Shown piece by piece: positions 50,158 to 60,089 of a stretch of 64,000 nucleotides of DNA. The stretch covers positions 1 through 64,000 of the forward strand of contig JAGNLJ010000003.1 of NCBI GenBank assembly GCA_017999645.1, in the 5' to 3' direction. Within the stretch, counting starts at the first letter, position 1. Every line of letters starts with the position of its first letter. The notes beneath the pieces were generated by a model that made no database searches, was not told the origin of the DNA, and saw only the letters and a program-made list of their open reading frames with translations. This DNA comes from Alphaproteobacteria bacterium (GTDB lineage: Bacteria; Pseudomonadota; Alphaproteobacteria; Micavibrionales; Micavibrionaceae). Position numbers and translations under genes: made by a program.

Positions 50158-51132
50158 ATGAGTCGCCCGCTTTTACTAGCCATCCTCTTTGCCCTTGCTC
50201 TGGCCGCGTTGCCCGCTCACGCGCAGCAGAATAGTCAGCAGCAAAACAAGAATACGCCCTACGGCTCCTATGTGCAGGACCTGTACGGTAGCGACAGCCA
50301 GGACAACGACCAGAAACCCGCAACCTGGCAGTACGATAAAAAATACAGAATGCTCGGCAAGGGTCTGCCAAGAAACATCCAGACAGGCACGAACCCGCTC
50401 CCCCTCGGCATGCAGCAGATCTATCTCGTCCGGACAGAGAACCTGAAAAATAACGAAGCCGCCTTGCGCATGATGACGCCTATTTCAATGGATGGATGCA
50501 TCAATGTCGCCCCGCCCGTCATCAAGATGCGCAAAAGCTCCAACATGCTGATCCTGAACATCGAGGACGGCGTGGTCTCCGTCAATAAAAAGCCCCAGTA
50601 CGGCCATTTCCAGTGCGACAACGGCTCGCACACGGCTTCCGCAGATCTCATCCTCAACCGCGATGAACTGATCCAGGACAATATCAGGTCGCTCTCGTTC
50701 CAGGCTTCCAACGGCGCGATGGATGTTTATGACGTCAAGGTCACGCCTGACCGCCTCGCGCTCGTTCCGCGCAGCACCGTGGCTTTCGTGCCGTACTCCG
50801 CGAGCACAAAACCCGACCCGCTCGCCTATGATTTCTATCCTGACAACCTTGTCATTCTTTATGCGTCCTCCGCCCCTACAGGCGCCGATCTTTCTGCGCA
50901 AATCACCACCCTCGCCCAGAGCAAGGGCCTTGTCGAAAGCCCGCTCTTGAAAAACGGGCGCGGCCTCTATTTTATTGACCGGGCCGGAACGCTGGCTGGT
51001 ACGCTTGCTTTCGACGCCAACGCCTTTATTGGCACCGTCAAGGTCGAGGAAACATACCATGGCCCGAATGGGCCATATCAGCAGGCGCGCGCCGTCGACG
51101 TTTACGCAAAACGTCCCGGCACGCTGGACTAA
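50158..51132 (+). CDS. Exported hypothetical protein
   Basis: A 324-aa protein with signal peptide LLLAILFALALAALPAHA^QQ. A Gln/Asn-rich linker follows (QQNSQQQNKNTPYGSYVQDL), then a beta-rich body with two central cysteines (MDGCINVAP and FQCDNGSH). Not recognised. It stands between hrcA and grpE, a place usually without an envelope gene, and has its own promoter. A periplasmic location is likely. Confidence 0.72.
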   Translation: MSRPLLLAILFALALAALPAHAQQNSQQQNKNTPYGSYVQDLYGSDSQDNDQKPATWQYDKKYRMLGKGLPRNIQTGTNPLPLGMQQIYLVRTENLKNNEAALRMMTPISMDGCINVAPPVIKMRKSSNMLILNIEDGVVSVNKKPQYGHFQCDNGSHTASADLILNRDELIQDNIRSLSFQASNGAMDVYDVKVTPDRLALVPRSTVAFVPYSASTKPDPLAYDFYPDNLVILYASSAPTGADLSAQITTLAQSKGLVESPLLKNGRGLYFIDRAGTLAGTLAFDANAFIGTVKVEETYHGPNGPYQQARAVDVYAKRPGTLD

Positions 51133-51168
51133 TACCAAAAAAACCAAAGATTAAAACAACAAGGCATC

Positions 51169-51771
51169 ATGTCCGAAACGCAAAAAAATTCGATGAACAA
51201 CGAAGACCCTGACGAAAATGTAACGCCGCTGGAGCAGCCTGTCGAAACCGGCGAAGACCCGCGCATCGCCTTGCTGCAGGAAGAGCTCGCGAAAACAAAA
51301 GACCAGATGCTCCGCGCGCTGGCCGAAGCGGAAAATTCCCGCAAGCGCGCGCTCAAGGAACGCGATGACGCTTCTAAATATTCCATCGCAGGCTTCGCCA
51401 AGGATATAATTTCCGTCGCCGATAATTTACAACGCGCCCTCGCGGCCATTCCGCCCGATGCACTGGCCGCCGAACCGCGCCTTAAAAGCCTCGTCGACGG
51501 CATCGAAGCCACACAGCGCGAAATGCAAAAAACGTTCGAGCAGAACGGAATCCGCAAAATCGACCCTACGGACGAACCCTTTAACCCGAATTACCACGAA
51601 GTCATGTTCGAAGCCCCCGGCACCGGCAAGCGCCCCGGCTTCATCGTCCAGGTTATTGATGTCGGTTACCTCCTTCACGACCGCCTGCTCCGCCCCGCGC
51701 GGGTCGGTGTCGCCAAGGACGAGGGCCAGGGTAACGGCACCCCCGGGGTTAATCTCGACATCCAGTCCTGA
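51169..51771 (+). CDS. grpE: Nucleotide exchange factor GrpE
   Basis: Releases ADP from DnaK. The 200-aa protein has an acidic N-terminus (NNEDPDENVTPLEQPVETGE), the long dimerising helix (LLQEELAKTKDQMLRALAEA + ENSRKRALKERDDA), and the C-terminal beta domain with GIEATQREMQKTFEQNGIRK and RLLRPARVGVAKD. ATG 51169 is used; ATG 51193 (MNNEDP) is also possible. In most alphaproteobacteria hrcA-grpE are adjacent; here about 1.1 kb is inserted. Confidence 0.95.
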   Translation: MSETQKNSMNNEDPDENVTPLEQPVETGEDPRIALLQEELAKTKDQMLRALAEAENSRKRALKERDDASKYSIAGFAKDIISVADNLQRALAAIPPDALAAEPRLKSLVDGIEATQREMQKTFEQNGIRKIDPTDEPFNPNYHEVMFEAPGTGKRPGFIVQVIDVGYLLHDRLLRPARVGVAKDEGQGNGTPGVNLDIQS

Positions 51772-51779
51772 TTTTTTTA

Positions 51780-51809
51780 TTGACATAATACAAAACACCA
51801 TGCTAGTTT
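51780..51809 (+). promoter_or_regulatory. Promoter 1 of the twin pair in the grpE-dnaK interval
   Basis: TTGACA (51780-51785) and an extended -10 TGC-TAGTTT (51801-51809), 18-bp spacer to TAGTTT. The stretch TTGACATAA...AACACCATGCTA is closely similar to the promoter at 52309. Confidence 0.6.
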
Positions 51810-51840
51810 CAGATATTCACGACAGAAAAGGGCATTGGCT

Positions 51841-52251
51841 ATGTCATTGAGTTATTTGTTTTATTCGCAACAGCAGCGAAACAATTTTAGAGATGCGATG
51901 AAGGAAGAACCTTTTCAGCCTCCTAAATATGACGTTGAAATATATCTGACAGACGCCGAAAGCCCCGAAGACAGGAAAATCGTTCTGGTAACGGAAACAA
52001 TGCCCTTTTTGGGTTCGGTAGAAGCTTCAAAATTTGATGATTGTTATTTCGTGGGAAGCGCGCCAAACAATGAGGCAGCATGCCTTGTCGACCATTACAA
52101 GGTCACTGCATTTGGAGAAGAAATCGCGGCTCAGAGAGGCATCCCGGCAACTTTTGATGCCCTTTATACGGAAGCCGTTAAAAATCTTCCCCGTCAGGAA
52201 GTTTCAAGAATGGCCCAGCAAGTATCGTACGCTCTTACCCACGATCGCTAA
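51841..52251 (+). CDS. Hypothetical protein
   Basis: A 136-aa soluble protein I do not recognise (MSLSYLFYSQQQRNNFRDAM then EEPFQPPKYDVEIYLTDAES). Strands and helices alternate in the middle. It is more AT-rich than grpE and dnaK, and has its own promoter and a strong terminator (52281). It thus forms a self-contained transcription unit inside the heat-shock cluster. ATG 51841 is used; ATG 51835 is 6 nt upstream in frame. Confidence 0.65.
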   Translation: MSLSYLFYSQQQRNNFRDAMKEEPFQPPKYDVEIYLTDAESPEDRKIVLVTETMPFLGSVEASKFDDCYFVGSAPNNEAACLVDHYKVTAFGEEIAAQRGIPATFDALYTEAVKNLPRQEVSRMAQQVSYALTHDR

Positions 52252-52280
52252 AACAAACGATTGAAATCCATCTTCTTGAA

Positions 52281-52305
52281 GGGGCTGTGCATCACAGCCC
52301 CTTTT
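52281..52305 (+). terminator. Rho-independent terminator
   Basis: GGGGCTGTG-CAT-CACAGCCCC is a perfect 9-bp stem with a 3-nt loop followed by TTTT. It ends the transcript of the gene at 51841 and lies immediately before the next promoter. Confidence 0.9.
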
Positions 52306-52308
52306 AAA

Positions 52309-52337
52309 TTGACATAAAAAAAACACCGCGCTAAATT
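52309..52337 (+). promoter_or_regulatory. Promoter 2 of the twin pair in the grpE-dnaK interval
   Basis: Perfect TTGACA (52309-52314), 17-bp spacer, TAAATT (52332-52337). AAAAGGA before ATG 52358 gives a normal leader of about 14 nt. Sequence of the -35/spacer resembles promoter 1 at 51780. Confidence 0.75.
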
Positions 52338-52357
52338 CGGCTTAAAAGGAAGGCCGG

Positions 52358-52807
52358 ATGAAGAAACTATTTTACTCCATAACGCACCAAACTTCGCCCA
52401 GACAGAAAAGAATTCTCGTTGGCGTCGAACCTGCTGACGCTTACGAGCGCTATATGTCCCAGACACGTAAAGAACATTCCCACGGCGTTTATGAAACGAT
52501 CGATGGCCAGATTTTGCCCGCCACGCATGTAGCTGAAGAATTACCCGAGAAGATGTGGATTAAGCATCTTGATTACAAAGATCTCAAAGTTGAGGTCGCG
52601 GACGAAAAAACCTCATGCCTCCTGACCAACAGCGGCTTGTTTACTGAACGAGGCCGCGAAGTCGCCGCAAAGCTCGGCCTTACCGACGCCGAAGAATTCA
52701 AAAAACTTGCCCGCGACAACATGCATTTCAAAGAGCAACTGAAGGTCATTTATATGACGACCTCGGACTATGACCCCGAACAGCGCAAACTGGTCCCCTC
52801 CCCTTAA
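52358..52807 (+). CDS. Hypothetical protein
   Basis: A 149-aa soluble protein, basic at the N-terminus (MKKLFYSITHQTSPRQKRIL), helical and mixed in the rest (LGLTDAEEFKKLARDNMHFK). No family is recognised. It has a good ribosome site and its own promoter. AT content exceeds that of dnaK. Together with the gene at 51841 it makes an insertion of about 1 kb between grpE and dnaK. Confidence 0.65.
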   Translation: MKKLFYSITHQTSPRQKRILVGVEPADAYERYMSQTRKEHSHGVYETIDGQILPATHVAEELPEKMWIKHLDYKDLKVEVADEKTSCLLTNSGLFTERGREVAAKLGLTDAEEFKKLARDNMHFKEQLKVIYMTTSDYDPEQRKLVPSP

Positions 52808-52925
52808 ATCACTGGCTTTCCCGGTGATCCATGCTATATAAACGCCCGTATAAATCTTCAGGAAAACGTTGCGGGACCGCACCCGGCTCGCTAATGTATC
52901 GCGAAATCATAGAGGTATTGAGATT

Positions 52926-54860
<1,935 letters not shown>

Positions 54861-54870
54861 CGCCTGGTTT

Positions 54871-54902
54871 CAGGGCGCCCCCATAGGAATGGGGATGCCC
54901 TG
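54871..54902. terminator. Hairpin after dnaK, possible attenuator or terminator
   Basis: CAGGGC-GCCCCCAT-AGGA-ATGGGGA-TGCCCTG forms a long, slightly bulged stem. No U-tract follows (AAGAATCCC), so it may reduce rather than end readthrough into the J-protein and dnaJ, or protect the dnaK mRNA 3' end. Confidence 0.6.
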
Positions 54903-54949
54903 AAGAATCCCTTTGCCGCCAGCCCGAATCATCCTGTAAAATTAAAAAC

Positions 54950-55294
54950 ATGGCTCCCGAAAACCTGACCACTCCCGTCTGCTACTATGACGTGCTTCAA
55001 GTGACGCCGCGCTCCGGCGACGACGAGATCAAGCGCGCCTACCGCAGGCTCGCGATGGTCTATCATCCTGACATGAACCCGCAGAACAGAATGATGGCCG
55101 AGCTTCGCTTCCGTCTCATCAACGAAGCCTACGCTCATTTGAAAACCCGGGAGAAACGCCTGCGCTACAACCTGAACCAGAAGGCCCGCGCCGCTGCCGG
55201 TAACGACAACCGCGCCGTCAGCCCCTCTTGGTTCGAGCAGTTCGCCGCCTTCTTCCGCGCGCCGCGCGAACAGAACTCCGGCTCCAAGGCATAA
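54950..55294 (+). CDS. Short J-domain protein
   Basis: A 114-aa protein with a J-domain at the N-terminus: CYYDVLQVTPRSGDDEIKRA + YRRLAMVYHPDMNP, in which the HPD motif that activates DnaK is complete. No Gly/Phe region, zinc centre or substrate domain follows, only a short basic/aromatic tail (SWFEQFAAFFRAPREQ). It sits between dnaK and dnaJ, so it is probably a specialised co-chaperone of the same DnaK. Confidence 0.88.
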   Translation: MAPENLTTPVCYYDVLQVTPRSGDDEIKRAYRRLAMVYHPDMNPQNRMMAELRFRLINEAYAHLKTREKRLRYNLNQKARAAAGNDNRAVSPSWFEQFAAFFRAPREQNSGSKA

Positions 55295-55317
55295 ACGAAA
55301 GCGTGAATGGTTAAACT

Positions 55318-56487
55318 ATGAGCAAGGATTTTTACAAAACCCTCGGCGTCCAGAAGGGCGCGTCGGCGGATGAGATTAAAAAATCCTACCGCAAGCTCGC
55401 CATGCAGTTCCACCCCGACCAGAACAAGGGCAACGCCGACGCCGAGAAGAAATTCAAGGAAATCAGCGAAGCCTACGATGTCCTGAAAGACGAGCAGAAA
55501 CGCGCCGCCTACGACCGCTTCGGCGCGGCGGCGTTCGATGGCTCGATGGGCGGCATGGGTGCCGGGCGTCCCGGCGGTGCCGGTTTCAACCCGCAGGATT
55601 TCTCCGGCTTCGGCAGCGCCTTCACCGACATCTTCGAAGACATGTTCGGCGACATGGGCGGACGCGGACGCTCCTCTCCGGGTCGCGGGCAGGACATGCA
55701 ATACACGCTCGAGATTTCTCTCGAGGATGCATTCAAAGGCCGCGAGGCCGTCATCAAAATTCCGCTCAACGATGTCTGCGACGGCTGCAAGGGCTCCGGC
55801 TCCGAAGGCGGCGCGGCGGGCGTCGAAAACTGCGCGACCTGCGACGGCCATGGCCGTATCAGGCAACAACAGGGCTTCTTCACCATCGAGCGCGCCTGCC
55901 CCACTTGCGGCGGCCAGGGCAAAACCGTCAAGAACCCCTGCAAGAAATGCGGCGGCTCCGGGCGCACCCAGAAAGAAAAGCAACTCAAGGTCAAAATCCC
56001 GCCCGGCGTCGATCACGGACGCCGCATCCGCCTCTCCGGCGAGGGCGAAGCGGGCCTGCGCGGCGGCGAACGCGGCGATCTGTTCGTCCTTCTCGCATTA
56101 AAACCGCATAAATTTTTCAAACGCGACGGCGCGAATTTATTCTGCCGCGTGCCGATCACCATGACTCTCGCCGGACTCGGCGGCAGCATTGAAGTGCCGA
56201 CCATCGAAGGTGTGCGCTCAAAAACCACAGTTCCGGCGGGCACCCAGACCGGCCAGCAATTCCGCCTCAAGGGCAAGGGCATGACAATCCTCGGCTCCGA
56301 TGCCCGCGGCGACATGTTCATAGAAATGTTTGTCGAAACGCCGGTCAATCTCGACAAGAAACAGCAGGAATTGCTTAAACAGCTCGATAAATCTATGGGC
56401 GGCGTCCGCGAGGGCAGCAAGAATTCACCTGAATCCAGCGGGTTTTTCAGCAAAATGAAAGATATCTGGTCCGATCTCAAGGAATAG
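55318..56487 (+). CDS. dnaJ: Chaperone protein DnaJ (Hsp40)
   Basis: Type I Hsp40. The 389-aa protein has a J-domain with HPD (MQFHPDQNKGNADAEKKFKE), a Gly/Phe-rich linker, and four CxxCxGxG zinc repeats (CDGCKGSGSE, CATCDGHGRI, CPTCGGQGKT, CKKCGGSGRT) and the substrate-binding C-terminal region. Ends in a normal dimer tail. 23 bp after the short J-protein, so the three chaperone genes are co-expressed. dapB follows at 30 bp. Confidence 0.97.
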   Translation: MSKDFYKTLGVQKGASADEIKKSYRKLAMQFHPDQNKGNADAEKKFKEISEAYDVLKDEQKRAAYDRFGAAAFDGSMGGMGAGRPGGAGFNPQDFSGFGSAFTDIFEDMFGDMGGRGRSSPGRGQDMQYTLEISLEDAFKGREAVIKIPLNDVCDGCKGSGSEGGAAGVENCATCDGHGRIRQQQGFFTIERACPTCGGQGKTVKNPCKKCGGSGRTQKEKQLKVKIPPGVDHGRRIRLSGEGEAGLRGGERGDLFVLLALKPHKFFKRDGANLFCRVPITMTLAGLGGSIEVPTIEGVRSKTTVPAGTQTGQQFRLKGKGMTILGSDARGDMFIEMFVETPVNLDKKQQELLKQLDKSMGGVREGSKNSPESSGFFSKMKDIWSDLKE

Positions 56488-56517
56488 ACGTATAAAGGCC
56501 TTTAAGGGAATAAACGC

Positions 56518-57288
56518 ATGAAAATCGGCATCGTCGGCTGCAAGGGCAGGGTCGGAACCCTCCTCGTCAATGAAATCCTCGGCGGCAACTGGAAGGGCGC
56601 GACTCTTGCAGGCGGCACGGTGTTACCCGAAGACAAGAAAGGCAAATCCGAATTCTTCATAACAACAGATGCCGAAGAACTTTTCAAAAAATCAGACGTC
56701 GTAATCGATTTCACCTCGCCGTCCGCAACACGCAAACACGCGAAGCTCGCTGCGAAACACAAAAAGGCGCTCATCGTCGGCACCACAGGCCTCTCCCCCG
56801 TCGATGAAAAGGAACTCGCCGTCGCCGCGAAAAACACCGTCATCGTCCAGTCCGCCAATTTCAGCGTCGGCGTCAACGTCCTGCTTGCCCTCGTCGAGCG
56901 CGGCGCAGCGTCGCTCGATGAAGATTTCGACATCGAAATTTTCGAAGCCCACCACAAAAATAAAGTCGACGCGCCCTCCGGCACCGCTCTCGCCCTCGGC
57001 AAATCCGCCGCCAGTGGCCGCAAAGTCGACCTTAAAAAAGCCGCTGACTATGCCCGCCACGGCGAAACCGGAAAACGTAAACGCGGCAAAATCGGGTTCT
57101 CGGTTGCACGCGGCGGCGATGTCGTCGGCGATCACCGTGTCTTTTTCTACGGCGAAGGCGAACGCGTCGAGCTCAGCCACATCGCCACGAACCGTAGCCT
57201 GTTCGCGCGCGGTGCTATACGCGCCGCCCTCTGGACCAAGGGCAAAAAATCCGGCCTCTACAGCATGAAAGATATCTTGAGTCTTTAA
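56518..57288 (+). CDS. dapB: 4-hydroxy-tetrahydrodipicolinate reductase
   Basis: NAD(P)H enzyme of lysine/DAP biosynthesis. The 256-aa protein has the nucleotide loop GIVGCKGRVGTLLV (residues 3-16), the GTTGLSPVDEKELAVAA segment, and the catalytic EAHHKNKVDAPSGTALALG with the conserved HH and K. The C-terminal SHIATNRSLFARGAIRAALW is typical. Downstream of dnaJ at 30 bp, a common alphaproteobacterial arrangement. A family A palindrome follows the stop codon and may act as a transcription end. Confidence 0.96.
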   Translation: MKIGIVGCKGRVGTLLVNEILGGNWKGATLAGGTVLPEDKKGKSEFFITTDAEELFKKSDVVIDFTSPSATRKHAKLAAKHKKALIVGTTGLSPVDEKELAVAAKNTVIVQSANFSVGVNVLLALVERGAASLDEDFDIEIFEAHHKNKVDAPSGTALALGKSAASGRKVDLKKAADYARHGETGKRKRGKIGFSVARGGDVVGDHRVFFYGEGERVELSHIATNRSLFARGAIRAALWTKGKKSGLYSMKDILSL

Positions 57289-57292
57289 CTCT

Positions 57293-57371
57293 CGTCATTG
57301 CGAGGAGGCAAGGCCGACGAAGCAATCCATTTTTTTAGAACTGGATTGCTTCGCTATCGCTCGCAATGACA
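57293..57371. repeat. Complete family A palindrome between dapB and ogt
   Basis: Left arm CGTCATTGCGAGGAGGCAAG + GCCGACGAAGCAATCC; right arm GGATTGCTTCGCTATCGCTC + GCAATGACA. Central loop ATTTTTTTAGAACT. This is the archetype that flanks GIY-YIG gene 1. Located between converging genes. Confidence 0.9.
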
Positions 57372-57372
57372 G

Positions 57373-58197
57373 CTAAATATTTGACTCTAACGCCAACAGT
57401 AATTTCTTCCTCGGACTCCCCCATCCGTAATTATCGATGATGCCCGTCGCGCGAATAACGCGGTGGCACGGGATCAATAACGAAACCGGGTTCGCGCCCA
57501 CTGCATTCCCCACCGCACGCGATGATTTCGGCCTCTTAATTTGCTTCGCAATGTCTTGATAAGTAACAGTCTCTCCCATCGGGATTTTCAGCAGCGCCTG
57601 CCACACCTGGATCTGAAAATTCGTACCGTAAACATCTAACTTGAGTTTCCCTTTACCCTCACCGCGCCACAGCCCGGCAATAATCTCGCCCTCAGCCCTA
57701 ATCCCCGCATCATCCTCTTCAAATTTCGCCTCGGGCCACCAACGTTTCATTTTCCGCACCGGCTCCGCCCGCTGCTCTTCCATCAGGAACCCGAGATAAC
57801 AAATCCCCCGCGCCGTCCTCGCGATCAATACTTCGCCAAGCTGCGTCGGGTGAAATCCATACACCACCTTCAACCCCGCACCCCGCCGCGTAATATCCCC
57901 CGGCGTCATCGCCTCGCAGGAAATAAACAGATCATGCAGCCGCCCGTTGCCCGACAGCCCCGTCTCATACGCGGCCTCCAGCGTCGGCCTGCCCCCGCTC
58001 AGCAATTCCCGCGCATGCCGCGCATTCATATATTGCACGAGGCGCTTGGGGCTGATCCCGACATGCTCGCTGAAAATTTTCTGAAAATGCGTCGATTCGT
58101 ATCCCGCCCGTTTCGCGAGAAAATCAAGGTCCGGCTGCTGCGTATGGTTCGCGGCCAGGTAATCGATGGTATTGGCTATAACGGCTTCTTTGCCCAT
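57373..58197 (-). CDS. AraC-HTH / methylated-DNA-cysteine methyltransferase fusion (Ada-like without zinc domain)
   Basis: A 274-aa repair protein that removes alkyl groups from O6-methylguanine by suicidal transfer to a cysteine. The N-terminal half is an AraC-type helix-turn-helix (AKRAGYESTHFQKIFSEHVG). The C-terminal half carries the active-site PCHRV in NPVSLLIPCHRVIRATG. The N-terminal zinc/phosphotriester domain of full Ada (with its Cys38) is absent, so the methyl-sensing step for activation is lacking. A regulatory output in response to alkylation is therefore uncertain. Its 3' end lies directly at the repeat. Confidence 0.92.
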   Translation of the reverse strand: MGKEAVIANTIDYLAANHTQQPDLDFLAKRAGYESTHFQKIFSEHVGISPKRLVQYMNARHARELLSGGRPTLEAAYETGLSGNGRLHDLFISCEAMTPGDITRRGAGLKVVYGFHPTQLGEVLIARTARGICYLGFLMEEQRAEPVRKMKRWWPEAKFEEDDAGIRAEGEIIAGLWRGEGKGKLKLDVYGTNFQIQVWQALLKIPMGETVTYQDIAKQIKRPKSSRAVGNAVGANPVSLLIPCHRVIRATGIIDNYGWGSPRKKLLLALESNI

Positions 58198-58259
58198 ACA
58201 CTATATGTAGCCCGCCCCGCCCTTGCCGCCAATCCGCTTTTTGGGATAGCTTTGACCCC

Positions 58260-58778
58260 ATGAAAAAGAAAATCCACCTCATCATCACCGGCGGCACCAT
58301 CGACAAAGTCTATGACCCGGTCTCGCAGACCACGCAAATGGCCCCCGAATCGATTATTCCCCTTTATCTCAAAAACGCCATCAACCCGGCGCTGCACGAT
58401 ATCACTTACGAAACCCCGTTCATGGTCGACAGCAACGACATCACCGAACCCATGCGCAAGAAAATCCTCGGCGCCATCACATCGTCCAAGGAAAACTGGA
58501 TTATCATCACGCACGGCACCGACACCATGTCCGTCACAGCCGAATTTCTCAAAGACAGTTTACCGCCCACCCATGGCCGCACGATTATTCTCACCGGCTC
58601 CATGACCCCCTTGCGCGAATTCACGCTCAGCGACGGCAGCTTCAATCTCGGCTACGCCATCAGCACACTCGAACATCTCGACCCCGGCATTTACATGGCG
58701 ATGCATGCGCAGGTCTTTCCCGCCGGCGATGTCCTGAAAGACCGCACCACCGCACGGTTTGAATTCAAAGATCTATGA
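58260..58778 (+). CDS. Asparaginase-family N-terminal domain protein
   Basis: A 172-aa protein equal to the N-terminal domain of L-asparaginases. TGGTIDKVYDP (first Thr motif) and WIIITHGTDTMSVTAEFL (second Thr/Asp motif) hold the catalytic residues. The C-terminal domain of about 120-150 residues, which completes the dimer active site, is missing. Small stand-alone members of this family are known, so truncation is not proof of decay. Divergent from the ogt gene and coupled to nth by an ATGA overlap. Confidence 0.85.
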   Translation: MKKKIHLIITGGTIDKVYDPVSQTTQMAPESIIPLYLKNAINPALHDITYETPFMVDSNDITEPMRKKILGAITSSKENWIIITHGTDTMSVTAEFLKDSLPPTHGRTIILTGSMTPLREFTLSDGSFNLGYAISTLEHLDPGIYMAMHAQVFPAGDVLKDRTTARFEFKDL

Positions 58779-59407
58779 AGCCTGCCAACGTTAAAAAATT
58801 CTTCTCCATCCTCAGGGCTAAAAACCCCGAACCCAAAAGCGAACTCGAATACACTAATCCCTACACGCTTCTGGTTGCTGTCGTTCTGTCTGCCCAAGCC
58901 ACCGATATCGGCGTCAACAAGGCTACGAAAGAACTTTTCAAAACAATCGACACGCCGCAGAAAATGGTCGCGCTCGGCCTCGAAAAACTCAAAACCCACA
59001 TCAAAACCATCGGCCTCTTTAACACCAAGGCCAAAAACGTCATCGCTCTCTCTGAAAAACTGATCTACGAACATGATGGTAAAATCCCGGACACGCGCGA
59101 TAAACTGGTGAAACTCCCGGGCGTCGGCCGCAAAACCGCGAATGTGGTTCTGAACGTCGCCTTCGGTCAGCCCACCATGGCGGTCGACACGCATATCTTC
59201 CGCGTCAGTAACCGCACTGGTCTCGCCTCCGGCAAAACGCCGGAAGCCGTCGAGGAAAAATTGCTGAAAGTGGTGCCAACGGAATTCGCGATGCACGCCC
59301 ATCACTGGCTCATCTTGCACGGGCGTTATATCTGCAAGGCACGCACGCCGCTTTGCGCGGAATGCCCGGTTTACGATCAGTGTAGTTACAAAGCCAAAAC
59401 GGCTTAG
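58775..59407 (+). CDS. nth: Endonuclease III
   Basis: Base-excision repair glycosylase/AP lyase for oxidised pyrimidines. The 210-aa protein has the helix-hairpin-helix LVKLPGVGRKTANVVLNVAF with the catalytic Lys, the catalytic Asp in AVDTHIFRVSNRTG, and the [4Fe-4S] ligands C-x6-C-x2-C-x5-C (CKARTPLCAECPVYDQC). Start overlaps the asparaginase-domain gene. Followed immediately by a family A repeat. Confidence 0.97.
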   Translation: MKPANVKKFFSILRAKNPEPKSELEYTNPYTLLVAVVLSAQATDIGVNKATKELFKTIDTPQKMVALGLEKLKTHIKTIGLFNTKAKNVIALSEKLIYEHDGKIPDTRDKLVKLPGVGRKTANVVLNVAFGQPTMAVDTHIFRVSNRTGLASGKTPEAVEEKLLKVVPTEFAMHAHHWLILHGRYICKARTPLCAECPVYDQCSYKAKTA

Positions 59408-59506
59408 CCGTCATTGCGAGGAGGCCAAAGGCCGACGAAGCAATCCATTCTTTTCTGGATTGCTTCGCGCAGTTCACCCTCGCGAAGGCGGGGGCTCGCA
59501 ATGACG
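59408..59506. repeat. Chimeric family A palindrome after nth
   Basis: Left arm CGTCATTGCGAGGAGGCCAA + AGGCCGACGAAGCAATCC. The right arm starts GGATTGCTTCGC and ends GGCTCGCAATGACG, but is interrupted by a 26-bp piece, GCAGTTCACCCTCGCGAAGG + CGGGGG, that resembles the GAAGGCGGGG family. This is a nested insertion or recombinant of two repeat families. Confidence 0.85.
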
Positions 59507-59511
59507 TTAGA

Positions 59512-60000
59512 TTAATTGTTCTTATACAGCTTGCTGACATCCACCATGCGCGGACGGCCCGACTTGCGCGACAACTCACGCACACAACTGACTGCAACGT
59601 CTTCATCACTCACGCCCTTGGCACGCGCGCGGATTTCATAGTGCGCAACTGGCAGCAGCAGCGCATCGGTCTCGCCTGCAAAATAAACATCCAGCACGCA
59701 CGCGTCTGTCCGGTACTGCCAGATTGTCGTCGGCGATTCATGACGGATCAGCTCCGGCTCGCGCAGGATCGACTTGATGTCCTGGCCGCGCACGGTCAGC
59801 ATTTTTTCCGGGTGCAGGCTGATATCTTTAGCGAGGCCCTTACGGCTCGCATTGCGCGCTTCACCGAACGGCGCGCCCATGGCACCAAGCGAAGCTTGTG
59901 CCGTTCCGTCGCCATCCATGCGCGTAATGAAACGGTGAACCACAGCCGAAGTCATAACCGCACAGACAATAATCAATAAACTCAGTAATTTTTTACGCAT
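59512..60000 (-). CDS. Membrane-anchored or secreted hypothetical protein
   Basis: A 162-aa protein with an N-terminal hydrophobic segment (KKLLSLLIIVCAVMTSAVVH) that is a signal peptide or anchor. The mature part includes LLREPELIRHESPTTIWQYR-like sequence (seen as SILREPELIRHESPTTIWQY), then RTDACVLDVYF. This resembles the small DUF-type periplasmic proteins in alphaproteobacteria whose short C-terminal domain binds via an ExxxW/Y patch; the function is not known. Two cysteines (DACVLD, VSCVRE) may pair. Confidence 0.7.
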   Translation of the reverse strand: MRKKLLSLLIIVCAVMTSAVVHRFITRMDGDGTAQASLGAMGAPFGEARNASRKGLAKDISLHPEKMLTVRGQDIKSILREPELIRHESPTTIWQYRTDACVLDVYFAGETDALLLPVAHYEIRARAKGVSDEDVAVSCVRELSRKSGRPRMVDVSKLYKNN

Positions 60001-60032
60001 TTCAAAGCCTTAATTCGTTACCCCTGTGAAAC

Positions 60033-60060
60033 ACAAGCCAGGCTAACGGGCCTGGCTTGT
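60033..60060. terminator. Perfect hairpin between bactofilin and the small exported-protein gene
   Basis: ACAAGCCAGGC-TAACGG-GCCTGGCTTGT is an 11-bp perfect stem with a 6-nt loop. On the minus strand it is followed by TGTTTCAC, a poor U-tract. It lies 30 bp past the bactofilin stop codon, so it is likely a terminator or 3' stabiliser. Confidence 0.6.
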
Positions 60061-60089
60061 TGTAGTTCCTTGTAATAATCCGCGCTGAA

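Noticed and set aside
52801..52925. Heat-shock (RpoH) promoter or CIRCE element before dnaK
   Set aside because: A TATAAA box is present, but no CTTGAA/-10 pair of acceptable spacing and no TTAGCACTC-type inverted repeat could be found.
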